From Pseudomonadales bacterium (lineage in GTDB: Bacteria > Pseudomonadota > Gammaproteobacteria > Pseudomonadales > Ketobacteraceae), in assembly GCA_020062665.1 (NCBI GenBank), contig JAGUVW010000045.1, positions 50,479 through 114,478 of the forward strand: a stretch of DNA of 64,000 nucleotides. The letters are read 5' to 3'. How positions within the stretch are numbered: position 1 is the first letter of the stretch; each line of letters starts with the position of its first letter. Made by a program: the position numbers and the translations under genes. Below are positions 51,838 through 64,000 of this stretch, piece after piece. Under the pieces are notes generated by a model. It made no database searches. It was not told the DNA's origin and was given only the letters and a program-made list of their open reading frames with translations.

Positions 51838-52071
51838 ATGCCCCCGCTGGTCCAAGTTGATGTGATCATCGAAAACGCCATGGGCGACTGTTTTGCCATT
51901 GAGGTCAAGGCTGCGGCAACCTTGAGTGCCAAGGATTTTACCGGCTTGAAACGCTTTCAAAGTGTGGCCGGAGAGCGCTGCAAAATCGGTGCATTGCTCT
52001 ACGATGGTGATCACACGACGGCCTTTGGTGACAATCTCTATGCTGTCCCGCTGGGAGCGCTCTGGTCATGA
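51838..52071 (+). pseudogene. C-terminal remnant of a DUF4143-type AAA ATPase
   Basis: About 77 residues: VDVIIENAMGDCFAIEVKAAATLSAKDFTGLKRF...GALLYDGD...FGDNLYAVPLGALW. This is the conserved end of AAA/DUF4143 proteins (usually about 400 residues); the ATPase half is missing. Overlaps merR by ATGA (52068-52071), so merR translation may be coupled to this remnant if it is transcribed. Confidence 0.75.
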
Positions 52072-52472
52072 ACGAAAACTACACCATTGGCCAGTTAGCC
52101 AAGGCAGCAGGTGTCAACGTCGAAACCATCCGCTACTACGAACGCCGTGGTTTGATCCGTCAACCACCCAAACCCGCCGAGGGATACCGTACTTACCCAA
52201 ACGCAACCTTGGCTGGAATTTTATTCATCAAACGTGCCCAGGAACTGGGTTTTACGCTGGAGGAGATCAACAACCTGCTGTCATTGGGCGAGTCGCATTG
52301 CTCGGAAGTCCAGGAACTGGCCGAAGCAAAGCTGGCCAGCGTGCGTGAAAAAATTAACGATCTGCACCGCCTGGAACAGGTGTTGGAAGAACTCGTCACA
52401 CAGTGCCGGACCAATCCTGATAATGCGGCTTGTCCTATTGTTGAATCCCTCCAACCTGATCCTCGTCAATAA
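52068..52472 (+). CDS. merR: Mercuric-type MerR regulator
   Basis: 134 residues. MerR HTH at the N-terminus (YTIGQLAKAAGVNVETIRYYERRGLI), a coiled-coil helix, and three cysteines, C78, C113 and C122, with the same spacing (35 and 9) as the Hg-binding cysteines of Tn501 MerR. It bends the over-long spacer of its target promoter when Hg(II) binds. Unlike classical mer operons, it reads in the same direction as merT; the operator lies between merR and merT. Confidence 0.92.
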   Translation: MNENYTIGQLAKAAGVNVETIRYYERRGLIRQPPKPAEGYRTYPNATLAGILFIKRAQELGFTLEEINNLLSLGESHCSEVQELAEAKLASVREKINDLHRLEQVLEELVTQCRTNPDNAACPIVESLQPDPRQ

Positions 52473-52484
52473 AAGGCATTGGGC

Positions 52485-52515
52485 TTGACTCCGTACCTTG
52501 GTACGGCATTTACAC
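52485..52515 (+). promoter_or_regulatory. merT promoter and MerR operator
   Basis: TTGACT (52485-52490), 19-bp spacer, TTACAC (52510-52515). The spacer contains the dyad CCGTACC-TT-GGTACGG (52491-52506). A 19-bp spacer is the hallmark of MerR-type promoters, and TTGACTCCGTAC matches known mer operators. Confidence 0.92.
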
Positions 52516-52548
52516 TGATTTCATCAGGTCAATAAAGTGGAGTCGGCG

Positions 52549-52908
52549 ATGGCAGGAAAAGAGTCATTCACCAACACAAGGCTACCTATCATCGGTGGCA
52601 TTACCGCTGCCATCGGCGCGAGCCTATGTTGTGTTGGGCCTTTCCTGCTCTTGTCACTGGGTATCAGCGGGGCCTGGATCGGTAACTTGACTGTATTGGA
52701 GCCCTACCGTCCCGTATTCATCATGCTTGTTATGTTGTTGTTCAGTTGGGCGGGCTGGCAGGTTTATCAACCGGTCGAGGTCTGTGAACCGGGAACCGCC
52801 TGCGCTGTGCCGCAAACTCGGAAACGGCGGCAAATGGTTTTCTGGATCGCGGTAATCGTCGCGCTGGTTCTTGTTACCAGTGCCTACTGGATTCCTCTGT
52901 TCGCATGA
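52549..52908 (+). CDS. merT: Mercuric transporter MerT
   Basis: 119 residues from ATG 52549 (GGAG 6 bases upstream; GTG 52537 rejected). Three membrane spans; vicinal pair C27-C28 in the first span (GASLCCVGPF) and a second pair in the cytoplasmic loop (CEPGTAC). Takes Hg(II) from MerP into the cytoplasm. Overlaps merP by 4 bp. Confidence 0.93.
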   Translation: MAGKESFTNTRLPIIGGITAAIGASLCCVGPFLLLSLGISGAWIGNLTVLEPYRPVFIMLVMLLFSWAGWQVYQPVEVCEPGTACAVPQTRKRRQMVFWIAVIVALVLVTSAYWIPLFA

Positions 52909-53213
52909 ACACTCTGGAGCTAACCATACAGAAAATCATTCTCAGTCTCGCATTGACCATCGCCAGCTTCTCGGCCTGGGCCAAGCCACAAACCATCACG
53001 CTGGATCTGCCAACCATGAACTGTGCCATGTGCCCGATCACGGTTAAAAAGGCGCTGACCAGGGTCCAAGGCGTGACAAAAGCCGAGGTCAGTTATGAGC
53101 ATAAGCAAGCCGTAGTGACCTTTGAGGATTCTCTGACCAACGTTGACAGATTGGTCGAAGCGACCACCAATGCCGGTTATCCGTCAACCATCGTAAAAAA
53201 GGAAACACCATGA
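52905..53213 (+). CDS. merP: Periplasmic mercury-binding MerP
   Basis: 102 residues. Signal peptide to about residue 28 (AWA), then an HMA fold with the metal site MNCAMCPITVKKAL (CxxC). Hands Hg(II) to MerT. Coupled to merT by ATGA and to the next gene by ATGA. Confidence 0.93.
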   Translation: MNTLELTIQKIILSLALTIASFSAWAKPQTITLDLPTMNCAMCPITVKKALTRVQGVTKAEVSYEHKQAVVTFEDSLTNVDRLVEATTNAGYPSTIVKKETP

Positions 53214-53446
53214 TGCCAAAGGTGATTTTGCAGTCAGAGTTGACTTGTCCCGAATGCGGCCATAAAAAAATGGAAACCATGCCGACTGACGCCTGCCAAT
53301 GGTTCTACGAGTGCAAACAGTGTCAAACCTTGTTGAAACCCAAAGCGGGTGACTGCTGTGTATATTGTTCTTATGGCTCCGTGCCTTGTCCGCCGATTCA
53401 ACTCGCACCAGAAAGTAAGGGCAAAGGCGACTGTTGCGGCGCTTAA
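53210..53446 (+). CDS. GDCCVxC-domain small Cys-rich protein of the mer operon
   Basis: 78 residues, starting in a 4-bp overlap with merP. A CPECG...C..C zinc-ribbon-like first half, then GDCCVYCSYGSVPCPPIQ, the GDCCVxC signature, and a CC pair at the end. This family is often found with merTP and in some members carries selenocysteine; likely a cytoplasmic thiol metal-binding protein. It takes the place where merA normally stands. Confidence 0.82.
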   Translation: MMPKVILQSELTCPECGHKKMETMPTDACQWFYECKQCQTLLKPKAGDCCVYCSYGSVPCPPIQLAPESKGKGDCCGA

Positions 53447-53560
53447 ATTCGCTCGCAATTTTTCAGAAACGAACGGCTTCTGGTTTCCCTGGTATTTTTT
53501 AAATACTGTCCAAATTGAAACACGAGAAACCACAGGCGTCCGATTTCAAGCGCGCAAGTA

Positions 53561-53968
53561 TTACCGATTTTTATGCTGATCAGTGGTTAACGTCTGCAAG
53601 ATGCCGCACTGTTCGATCGTCCTTTCACTGGAGCAGCTGCGGCGAAGCACTTTCAAATGCTTGCGCAGTTCAACCAGCTCCTGAATGCGTGTTTCTACTT
53701 GTTGAATGTGCTCATCCATCATGCGATTGACTTGATCACATTGCGCGCCCGGAGAGCGTTTTAATGTGAGTAACTGGCGGATCTCGGACAAACTGAGATC
53801 CAGGTTACGGCAGAGCTTGATAAATAGCAGCTGTTCGATAGCAGCTTCATCGTAAAGTCGAAAATTGCCGTCACTACGCTGAGTCGTGCACAGCAACTGT
53901 TCTTTTTCATAGTAACGGATAGTTTGCACCGAGCAATCCGTCCTTTTTGCCAGCTCGCCAATCTTCAT
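53561..53968 (-). CDS. PbrR/CadR-type MerR-family regulator
   Basis: 135 residues. N-terminal HTH (MKIGELAKRTDCSVQTIRYYEKEQLL), Arg/coil helix, and C77, C112 and C121 placed as in the Cd/Pb-sensing CadR/PbrR group. No His-rich tail. Divergent from the cation transporter at 54046; the operator between them matches the PbrR type. Probably senses Pb(II), Cd(II) or Zn(II); the exact metal cannot be read. Confidence 0.88.
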   Translation of the reverse strand: MKIGELAKRTDCSVQTIRYYEKEQLLCTTQRSDGNFRLYDEAAIEQLLFIKLCRNLDLSLSEIRQLLTLKRSPGAQCDQVNRMMDEHIQQVETRIQELVELRKHLKVLRRSCSSERTIEQCGILQTLTTDQHKNR

Positions 53969-53985
53969 TTACTCAATCTCTGCGC

Positions 53986-54016
53986 TTGACTCTATAGTGA
54001 CTATAGAGTTTAAACT
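53986..54016 (+). promoter_or_regulatory. MerR-type operator for the cation transporter
   Basis: TTGACT (53986-53991), 19-bp spacer, TAAACT (54011-54016). The dyad CTATAGTGACTATAG in the spacer resembles the PbrR/CadR operator (TTGACTCTATAGTAACTA). Confidence 0.92.
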
Positions 54017-54045
54017 GCACACCTTGGATAGAACAAGGGCTTTTT

Positions 54046-54945
54046 ATGACAACCAGATGCGGTGGCCATTGCCAAAGTGACGCGACGGAGAACACGTCCC
54101 AGACTGCCGAGATACACGATACTGCTCATGGCGGCTTTGTTAGTGAGTATCATGTTCCCAAGATGGACTGTCCTTCAGAGGAAGGCATGATCCGTATGGC
54201 ATTGGACAGTACGGAACCTAAAGTCACATTGGAATTCGATACCCCCAAGCGCAAGGTGCGTGTCTACCATGGTGATAACGCTGACCTTATTGAAAAAAGA
54301 ATGCAATCAGTCGGTCTGGGCGCGAGGCTGGTAAGCACAACGCCCGTCGCCAGCGAGCCCCTCGTCCGTGCACAGGCCTCCGCAAAGCAGGAGGCAGAAA
54401 GAGAAGCTGGTATTCTCAAGTGGCTACTGGCAATCAATGGCATCATGTTTGCCATTGAAATCACCGTTGGCTGGTGGGCACAATCCACTGGTTTGATTGC
54501 GGACTCCCTGGATATGTTCGCTGATGCCGCCGTTTACGGCGTGGCGCTGTATGCCGTAGGGCACAGTGTGCGGATGAAGTTGCGCGCAGCTCATTTTTCC
54601 GGTTGGCTTCAGATCATTCTCGCCTTGGGCGCTTTGGGCGAGGTGGTAAGGCGATTGGTATTTGGTAGTGAACCGGTTTCCACTTTGATGATGAGCTTCG
54701 GCCTTGTCGCCTTGGTGGCCAATGTGACCTGTCTGCTGTTGATTGCTAAAAGTCGGGATAATGGTGCCCATATGAAAGCTAGCTGGATATTCTCCGCCAA
54801 TGACGTGATTGCCAATCTAGGGGTGATCCTTGCCGGTGGATTGGTGGCTTGGACCGGTTCTCGCTATCCGGATCTGTTGATTGGTCTCATTATTGGTGTC
54901 GTTGTCCTAAACGGAGCACGACGTATTTTGCAGCTAAAATCCTGA
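54046..54945 (+). CDS. Cation transporter with N-terminal metal-binding domain (CDF-like)
   Basis: 299 residues. Cys/His N-terminus (TRCGGHCQ) and a small HMA-like domain (VPKMDCPSEEGMIRMAL, a single-cysteine variant) at about 35-85, then six spans: LAINGIMFAIEITVGWWAQSTGLIADSLDMFADAAVYG (DSLDMFAD as CDF site) and later SANDVIANLGVILAGGL. It lacks the usual C-terminal CDF domain. Pumps divalent metal out of the cytoplasm. Controlled by the divergent PbrR/CadR-type regulator. Confidence 0.85.
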   Translation: MTTRCGGHCQSDATENTSQTAEIHDTAHGGFVSEYHVPKMDCPSEEGMIRMALDSTEPKVTLEFDTPKRKVRVYHGDNADLIEKRMQSVGLGARLVSTTPVASEPLVRAQASAKQEAEREAGILKWLLAINGIMFAIEITVGWWAQSTGLIADSLDMFADAAVYGVALYAVGHSVRMKLRAAHFSGWLQIILALGALGEVVRRLVFGSEPVSTLMMSFGLVALVANVTCLLLIAKSRDNGAHMKASWIFSANDVIANLGVILAGGLVAWTGSRYPDLLIGLIIGVVVLNGARRILQLKS

Positions 54946-54973
54946 TTAAAAATGAGCATTTGGGGAATTCTTC

Positions 54974-54995
54974 TATAATATGATAGTCTCTATCA
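54974..54995 (+). promoter_or_regulatory. Promoter -10 with adjacent perfect dyad (czc operon)
   Basis: TATAAT (54974-54979) immediately followed by TGATAG-TCT-CTATCA (54981-54995), a perfect 15-bp palindrome where a repressor would block initiation. No good -35, which suggests an activator or extended -10. No regulator gene for it lies in this operon. Confidence 0.55.
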
Positions 54996-55034
54996 GTGTT
55001 TTGAACCGAATAACATAAGGGCTCCACAATTCAC

Positions 55035-55406
55035 ATGAACATCCGCCATTATTTAACCTTGTTGTTAGCCGCACTGATTGCGTTGCAATCCGTGGCTGCC
55101 ATGGCGGACGCCCACCGATTTCATCAGTCTGGAACAGAACACCTAAACTTCGATCATGAGCATGATTCAGCTCCTGCTGATTCAGTCAAGAAAACCTCCA
55201 TGGAAGCAACCAAGGCCGCCGATCCCGCCAGCTCAGTTCTCCAGGATTGTCATCACTGCTGCCATTGCCATGGCATGACGTGTTTATATCTGGGTGGCCA
55301 TCCGGATAACCTGGAACTCACAACGTTAGGTAAAGGGAGCTCGGACTACCGCTTTATCTACCATTCTTTCGCCGGAGCACCGGATAACCCCCCTCCCATT
55401 GGCTAG
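55035..55406 (+). CDS. His/Cys-rich periplasmic protein at head of czc operon
   Basis: 123 residues, signal peptide to about residue 25 (MADA). His/Asp-rich stretch (HFNFDHEHD-like, residues 38-46) and the cluster DCHHCCHCHGMTC (about 91-103). Small proteins of this kind often precede CzcCBA genes and are thought to bind metal in the periplasm. It lies just after the promoter/dyad region. Metal binding is inferred from residue content. Confidence 0.7.
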   Translation: MNIRHYLTLLLAALIALQSVAAMADAHRFHQSGTEHLNFDHEHDSAPADSVKKTSMEATKAADPASSVLQDCHHCCHCHGMTCLYLGGHPDNLELTTLGKGSSDYRFIYHSFAGAPDNPPPIG

Positions 55407-55481
55407 TCGAATACTCAGGCATTAATACCGACCGGACTTGTTGTCTCGGTTATCGACTTGTTCAATTGTGAGGAACGAACC

Positions 55482-55910
55482 ATGAAAAAATTTCTTGTCT
55501 CCCTGTTATTGGGTTCTTGTGTTATTGCGTCTGCTTGGGCGGGCGAAAACTATTCTGTTGAAATTGTCCCGCAGCCAGATCAGGAATGGCGCTTCCAAAA
55601 GCTGATGGCTTATTCGGCCGATGCCTCCACCAAGGTATCGGGCCGCCTGACATCCAGCCTGCCCATGGGATTGCCCCGCGGCCATGTGGATGTAGCAGCT
55701 TATTCACAATCAGGTCAACTCATCGCCGAAACGACGACAGATTACGTGCCTTCCATGCTGACCCATACCATGAAGAAAAAAGGCGGCGTACAGTTTTCCG
55801 CAGTATTTGACAAGCCATTACCTTCGGATGCCGTGGTCAAAGTGGCTTTTCACCGTGATCCGCCCAGAACCGAGGTAAACCCTTCCCATAGCGGCAATAT
55901 CGCCAAATAA
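55482..55910 (+). CDS. Small periplasmic protein of the czc operon
   Basis: 142 residues from ATG 55482 (GAGGAACG upstream; TTG 55458 rejected). Signal peptide to about residue 20 (AWAGE). A beta-rich mature part (VDVAAYSQSGQLIAETTTDYVPSML; AVVKVAFHRDPP). No metal-binding motif. Conserved in position before czcC-like genes but of unknown role. Confidence 0.65.
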   Translation: MKKFLVSLLLGSCVIASAWAGENYSVEIVPQPDQEWRFQKLMAYSADASTKVSGRLTSSLPMGLPRGHVDVAAYSQSGQLIAETTTDYVPSMLTHTMKKKGGVQFSAVFDKPLPSDAVVKVAFHRDPPRTEVNPSHSGNIAK

Positions 55911-55977
55911 AGGGTGGTTCTCTGTCCTCTACAAGCGGACAGAGAACCTTATTGCCAAACCGTTGAAAGGTTTACCT

Positions 55978-57252
55978 ATGTTAAAAAATTATTTAGTGCC
56001 ACAGCAATGGGGTGCTGCGCTGATACTTGCCATGAGCTGCGCACTCATCTCGTCATTCTCCTATTCAGCAAATACACAACAAGCGCTGACATTACAAACG
56101 GCTATTGAAAGAACTCTGCAACAAAATCCACAGTTGCATCAGTTTGAGTTTGCAAGCCAGCGCTTGGCATCGGAGCGCGAAACCTCTGATTTGAAGCCCG
56201 CGTATCAGTTGGGTGTGGAACTAGAGAATTTCGCGGGTACGGGTGAGGTATCGAGCTTCGATAGCGCTGAGCTGACCGTAGCCCTTTCTTCGGTAATCGA
56301 GCTTGGAGACAAGCGACAATCACGCGTTGCCTTAGCGAATGCAAGAATGAACACGCTAGAACTCGAACGACAGGCGCAAACCCTTGATGTCCTCGGAGAG
56401 TTAACTGGCAGCTTCATTCAACTTATGTCCACGCAACAGGAGCTGAAACTGGCAGCAGAAGCGGTGGAACTTTCAAAATCGTTGCACAACACCGTCAAAA
56501 ATCGCGCCCACAGTGGCGCAATATCGGACGCTGAAGTGATGCGTGCTAAGGCCATGCTCACCCAATCCAACATCCAGCAAGAAAATTTACGCCGACGCCT
56601 GGAACGGCAGAAGATCGCACTCGCGCGTTTCTGGGGAAGCACGAAGATCGAGTTCTCGAGCGTCGAGGGAGATCTGTTCGCTTTTGGTCAGAGCCAAGCT
56701 TTTTCTGACCTATACACAGCGGTTCAACAATCACCGGCCATCATGGTTTTTGCTTCTGAACAACGCTTGAAAGACGCCGAAGTACGTCTGGCACAGACTC
56801 AGAACCGTGCCGACCTCGGTTGGCAGTTTGGCATTAGACGCTTCGAGGAGACAGGGGACTCAGCGCTCACGCTCGGCTTTTCCATGCCCTTGTTCAATGA
56901 AAGTCGTAACAGCGGTACCGTAAAATCCGCGCTGGCAGAACGCAATGCACTGGAGTATCGGCGCAGCGACCGGTTATTGGCGCTGCATAGTCGGCTTTAT
57001 AGTGCTTATTCGCAACGTGAGCAGTTTATTGCGGCCCATCAGCAGCTGAAGCAAAGCGTGATTCCCGATCTGGAAAAAGCTCTGACGATCACTCGCCAAG
57101 CCTATGATCGGGGACGCTTGAAGTATCAAGACTGGATTACTGCGCAACAGGAGCTACTGAACGCCAAGCAGCAGATGATTGAGACGGCAACCGTCGCACT
57201 GTTGAATCAAGCGGTCATCGAACAGCTTACGGCGCAGCCGCTGACGGAATAA
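55978..57252 (+). CDS. czcC: CzcC-type outer-membrane efflux protein
   Basis: 424 residues from ATG 55978 (AAAGG upstream; TTG 55963 rejected). Signal peptide to about residue 31, then the duplicated TolC/OEP layout: LTLQTAIERTLQQNPQLHQFEFASQRL ... and a second helical repeat ending KYQDWITAQQELLNAKQQM. Forms the outer-membrane duct of the tripartite metal pump. 66 bp before the adaptor gene. Confidence 0.92.
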   Translation: MLKNYLVPQQWGAALILAMSCALISSFSYSANTQQALTLQTAIERTLQQNPQLHQFEFASQRLASERETSDLKPAYQLGVELENFAGTGEVSSFDSAELTVALSSVIELGDKRQSRVALANARMNTLELERQAQTLDVLGELTGSFIQLMSTQQELKLAAEAVELSKSLHNTVKNRAHSGAISDAEVMRAKAMLTQSNIQQENLRRRLERQKIALARFWGSTKIEFSSVEGDLFAFGQSQAFSDLYTAVQQSPAIMVFASEQRLKDAEVRLAQTQNRADLGWQFGIRRFEETGDSALTLGFSMPLFNESRNSGTVKSALAERNALEYRRSDRLLALHSRLYSAYSQREQFIAAHQQLKQSVIPDLEKALTITRQAYDRGRLKYQDWITAQQELLNAKQQMIETATVALLNQAVIEQLTAQPLTE

Positions 57253-57318
57253 ACCTTACTCGCCGCGCTGTTCAACATTTGCGAAACGGTGCGAGCAAAC
57301 CAGACAGGATTTTTTAAT

Positions 57319-61525
<4,207 letters not shown>

Positions 61526-61577
61526 TATCCTGATTGCGTCGTTGCTCTGAGCAGCGACGCAATCTGTGGGAGTATTC

Positions 61578-62477
61578 ATGTATAATCATGACCATTCCAG
61601 CAGTTCAAAGCGAATTGGCTGGGCGTTTTTCCTAAACCTGATCTTCACGATTATTGAATTTATCGGTGGCTGGCTGACCAACAGCACCGCCATCATGGCC
61701 GATGCGGTGCACGATCTTGGCGACAGCCTCTCCATTGGCAGTGCATGGCTACTGAACCGTCTGGGTCAGAAATCCTCCAATCCTGAGTACACTTATGGTT
61801 ATCGGCGGCTGTCGCTGTTTGGCGCTCTGATTAATGGCCTGGTGTTAATCGCGGGATCGGTCTGGATACTGGTCACGGCCATTCCCCGCTTGGCAGACCC
61901 CGTCATGCCACATACCGAAGGAATGTTGGCCCTTGCCGTGCTGGGCGTGGCGGTGAATGGCTACGCCGCCTATCGCCTTAGCCAGGGAAAAAGCTTGAAC
62001 GAAAAGGCGCTCAACTGGCATTTGCTGGAAGACGTGCTGGGTTGGGTGGCTGTGCTGATTGTGGCGACGGTCATGCAATTCGTCGACTGGCCCATTCTCG
62101 ACCCGCTGCTGTCGATCGGCTTCACCTTGTTTATTCTGATCAACGTACTACGTAATCTATTGGCAACAGGGCGGTTATTTTTTCAGGCAGTGCCTGATCC
62201 AGATTTGCTGGAGAGCATTCGCGAGTCCCTGATGTCACTCAAGGAAATCGACGACGTACACCATTTACACCTCTGGTCCCTCGATGGAGAACATCACGTA
62301 TTGACAGCTCATGTTAAAGCCGTGCTGACGCAAGATCTGGCGAGATACGCACAGCTCAAGGCCATCATCCAGTCAGCCCTGGAAACGTACGAGCTGGCTC
62401 ACACCACAATTGAAATCGAGCTGGCAGAAGAAGCATGCAGGGATCAACCCGTGCCCAGCCAAACGGACCAGCACTAA
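61578..62477 (+). CDS. czcD: CzcD/ZitB-type cation diffusion facilitator
   Basis: 299 residues from ATG 61578 (GGGAG 7 bases upstream; GTG 61566 rejected). Six spans with the metal-site motifs [12 protein letters not shown] in the second span and HLLEDVLGW in the fifth, and a complete cytoplasmic C-terminal domain ([23 protein letters not shown]). N-terminal HDHSSSS. Exports Zn/Cd/Co from cytoplasm to periplasm, feeding the CzcCBA pump. The second CDF-type gene of this block; unlike the one at 54046 it has the C-terminal domain. Confidence 0.92.
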   Translation: MYNHDHSSSSKRIGWAFFLNLIFTIIEFIGGWLTNSTAIMADAVHDLGDSLSIGSAWLLNRLGQKSSNPEYTYGYRRLSLFGALINGLVLIAGSVWILVTAIPRLADPVMPHTEGMLALAVLGVAVNGYAAYRLSQGKSLNEKALNWHLLEDVLGWVAVLIVATVMQFVDWPILDPLLSIGFTLFILINVLRNLLATGRLFFQAVPDPDLLESIRESLMSLKEIDDVHHLHLWSLDGEHHVLTAHVKAVLTQDLARYAQLKAIIQSALETYELAHTTIEIELAEEACRDQPVPSQTDQH

Positions 62478-62491
62478 TAAGAGAACTTCGT

Positions 62492-62818
62492 ATGTCCATA
62501 CTCTCCACGCTCGGTTTGTTCATCATCACTGCTATTGCGGAAATAGTTGGCTGTTATCTGCCATACCTCTGGCTGAAGAAATCCGCATCCGTATGGATTC
62601 TGTTGCCGGCAGCGTTCAGCTTAGCGCTGTTTGCCTGGTTGCTCTCTCTTCATCCGACCGCTGCGGGGCGGGTTTATGCGGCCTATGGCGGCGTTTATGT
62701 TTCGGTGGCCATACTGTGGTTGTGGGGTGTGGATGGGATTCGCCCGCATCTGTGGGATTTTGTAGGCATGGCCATCACCTTGTTAGGGATGGGTATGATC
62801 ATGTTTGCACCGAGATGA
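62492..62818 (+). CDS. ynfA: YnfA-family (UPF0060) membrane protein
   Basis: 108 residues from ATG 62492, the usual family length. Four spans: [60 protein letters not shown] and [18 protein letters not shown]. The family is SMR-like; a role in export of metal or cationic compounds is suggested but unproven. 14 bp after the CDF gene, so last gene of the operon, convergent with the recombinase. Confidence 0.88.
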   Translation: MSILSTLGLFIITAIAEIVGCYLPYLWLKKSASVWILLPAAFSLALFAWLLSLHPTAAGRVYAAYGGVYVSVAILWLWGVDGIRPHLWDFVGMAITLLGMGMIMFAPR

Positions 62819-62834
62819 TTTCGATCCTGCGGAT

Positions 62835-63860
62835 TTACTTTCCCTTTTTTAGGGATTGAGCGTTCAGCAACAAGCTCATTTTTTCCATCAGAATTATTGA
62901 TGCGTTATTATTGAACTGCTGTCCTTCCTCAATGTACTCCCAAACGGTAGCATCACTTTTCCAGCCTCCTTGCTTTTTAATTAGTTCAAAGTCCACGCGC
63001 TCCCGAGCCGCTGAGGTAGAGAGGCCGCGGCGAAAACTATGACTGCTTAAGTCAGGTACGAAATCGAACTGACAGGCCTTGCCCAAAGTCTTGAGTAATT
63101 CATTAATGCCACCGGGATTCAATGCTTTGGGTTGAACCCTATCCCAACGGTTAATGGGACGAAAAACCGGACCTTCATTGATATCAGCCAATTCTATCCA
63201 GTTCTTCATGGCCATAGCAGGACAGCAGCCTGGTGCACCGAAAGGTAATGCTCGCACTAAGCCCATGGCTTGTTGATCGGTCTTGGAACGAGACAGCCGG
63301 ATGAGAAGTCCTTCTGGTTCCCACACCAGATCACCGATTTGAATGGCCACCAATTCACTACGGCGAAAGGCACCGAAAAAGCCGGTCAACACCAGCGCGA
63401 TATCCCTCAGTTTCTTTTTGGTGTCTGGCAGTTGCCGCAAATGATTCACCATTTGGACGACGTGCTCCAAGCGCAATGCCTTGGCTTTGCGTTTGGGTTG
63501 GCCATGGGTACGGCGGACGCCTTCCATGGTTTTGCGGACCAGCGGATCACTTACCGGATCGATGAGCCCTTGGTAATGGTGCCATTGGCTAATGGCGGTC
63601 AGATGTAAATCCAGGGTTCGGGGATTGAGCGCTTCGGCTCTTGCCAGTAGATAGCGCACGACGGCATCCCGATCCGAAGGCAGGCGACCACCCCATTTTT
63701 CAAATTGCCGGATGGCTGATCGATACGCTTTGCGGGTGTTGTCGGAGGTGGCTGCCTGGAGGTATTGCTGTAATGACTGGGCTTCCTGGCATGCAGCCAG
63801 GCTCGAATCCTTATTACGTAACGACAATTCATGGACCTTTTTTGGTGATTTGCTGCTCAT
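62835..63860 (-). CDS. Tyrosine recombinase
   Basis: 341 residues. N-terminal SAM-like domain (about 25-110: NTRKAYRSAIRQFEKWG), catalytic domain with R167 (FRRSEL), K193 (SRSKTDQQ), H274-x-x-R277 (HSFRRG), W300 in GGWKS and nucleophile Y309 (VWEYI). It lacks the IntI insertion of integron integrases. It lies at the end of the metal-resistance block; the MITE-like copy begins 40 bp upstream of its start. May mobilise the block or be the remnant of another element. Confidence 0.9.
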   Translation of the reverse strand: MSSKSPKKVHELSLRNKDSSLAACQEAQSLQQYLQAATSDNTRKAYRSAIRQFEKWGGRLPSDRDAVVRYLLARAEALNPRTLDLHLTAISQWHHYQGLIDPVSDPLVRKTMEGVRRTHGQPKRKAKALRLEHVVQMVNHLRQLPDTKKKLRDIALVLTGFFGAFRRSELVAIQIGDLVWEPEGLLIRLSRSKTDQQAMGLVRALPFGAPGCCPAMAMKNWIELADINEGPVFRPINRWDRVQPKALNPGGINELLKTLGKACQFDFVPDLSSHSFRRGLSTSAARERVDFELIKKQGGWKSDATVWEYIEEGQQFNNNASIILMEKMSLLLNAQSLKKGK

Positions 63861-63899
63861 GAATAGGCTTCCTCTAAGAGTCGCTGAAAAGGCGGCTGT

Positions 63900-64000
63900 G
63901 TAGGGGTTCTAGGGATTTTCCGTCCAAAAACGACAAAGTGCTCTGGAGGCCCCGCCGTCTGTGGCCTCCAGAGGGGTATTACTTTTTTCGAGATCCCTAT
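63900..64000. mobile_element. MITE-like element, copy 2 (cut by window end)
   Basis: GTAGGGGTTCTAGGGATTTT and onward: about 84 bp match the reverse complement of 49211-49128, including the terminal repeat and the internal hairpin. Here the hairpin is perfect: CTCTGGAGGCC (63941-63951) with GGCCTCCAGAG (63963-63973). Similarity fades after about 63984. The right terminal repeat would lie outside the window. Confidence 0.75.

Noticed and set aside
53447..53560. merA or another mer gene after the GDCCVxC gene
   Set aside because: Only about 110 bp before a minus-strand gene and no reductase-like frame.
62835..63860. Tyrosine recombinase as the integrase of the whole ICE
   Set aside because: It lies at the metal-resistance end, with no tRNA or attachment-site repeat for the ICE visible; association with the resistance block is the simpler reading.
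63900..64000. Integron attC/attI site with an integron integrase at 62835-63860
   Set aside because: The recombinase lacks the IntI-specific insertion and there is no array of cassettes; kept only as an open question about a recombination site.

Overview
The window is the replication/partition, relaxase and mating-pair-formation core of an integrative and conjugative element (ICE) of the SPI-7/PFGI-1/ICEclc type (MobH relaxase, MPF_G transfer system), loaded with cargo. The gene families point to a gammaproteobacterium, but nothing here fixes the species. No ICE integrase, tRNA or attL/attR pair for the whole ICE can be identified, so the element probably extends beyond both window edges.

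Layout. 1-1835 holds the 3' end of an unknown gene and three small membrane-protein genes (+). 1671-6143 (-) is a run of small accessory ICE genes: STY4534-like replication protein, small membrane proteins, a receiver-like protein and a protein with a CsrA-like fold. 6184-15791 (-) is the conserved replication and partition operon read right to left: parA, parB, DUF2857, STY4528-like replication protein, PFL_4669/DUF1845, DUF3158, ssb, type IA topoisomerase. 15977-22723 is an AT-richer cargo island: HTH regulator, periplasmic binding protein and hybrid histidine kinase (+), facing a TonB receptor-cytochrome P450 operon (-). 22880-25307 (-) is the MobH relaxase with a partner gene. 25598-46568 (+) is the transfer region (PilL-like protein, lytic transglycosylase, TraD, pilin-like and VirB3/8/9/10-like proteins, VirB4-type ATPase, TraU/TraH/TraG-like proteins). 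It is split into three transcription blocks, each preceded by a nearly identical 48-bp element (25503, 32236, 37861). Between blocks 2 and 3 lie a degenerate VirB4 fragment and a lipoprotein gene.

47104-49340 is a small cassette flanked by two related coding-tail/terminator repeats. It carries a LexA-type box placed exactly in the spacer of a strong promoter, driving an unknown protein, a VbhA-like antitoxin and an exported HNH nuclease. A palindromic MITE-like element (49038-49211) follows. A partial second copy (63900 onward) lies at the far end, next to a tyrosine recombinase. Between the two copies are a lipoprotein metallophosphoesterase, a DUF4143 remnant, a mer-type operon without merA, a PbrR/CadR-type regulator with its cation transporter, a CzcCBA-type HME-RND efflux operon, a second CDF transporter and a YnfA-family protein.

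Together: parAB and the replication genes maintain the element, the relaxase and TraD feed DNA to the MPF_G channel, and the cargo mainly provides metal resistance plus an uncharacterised sensory/oxidative module (16-22.7 kb) and an SOS-linked nuclease cassette.
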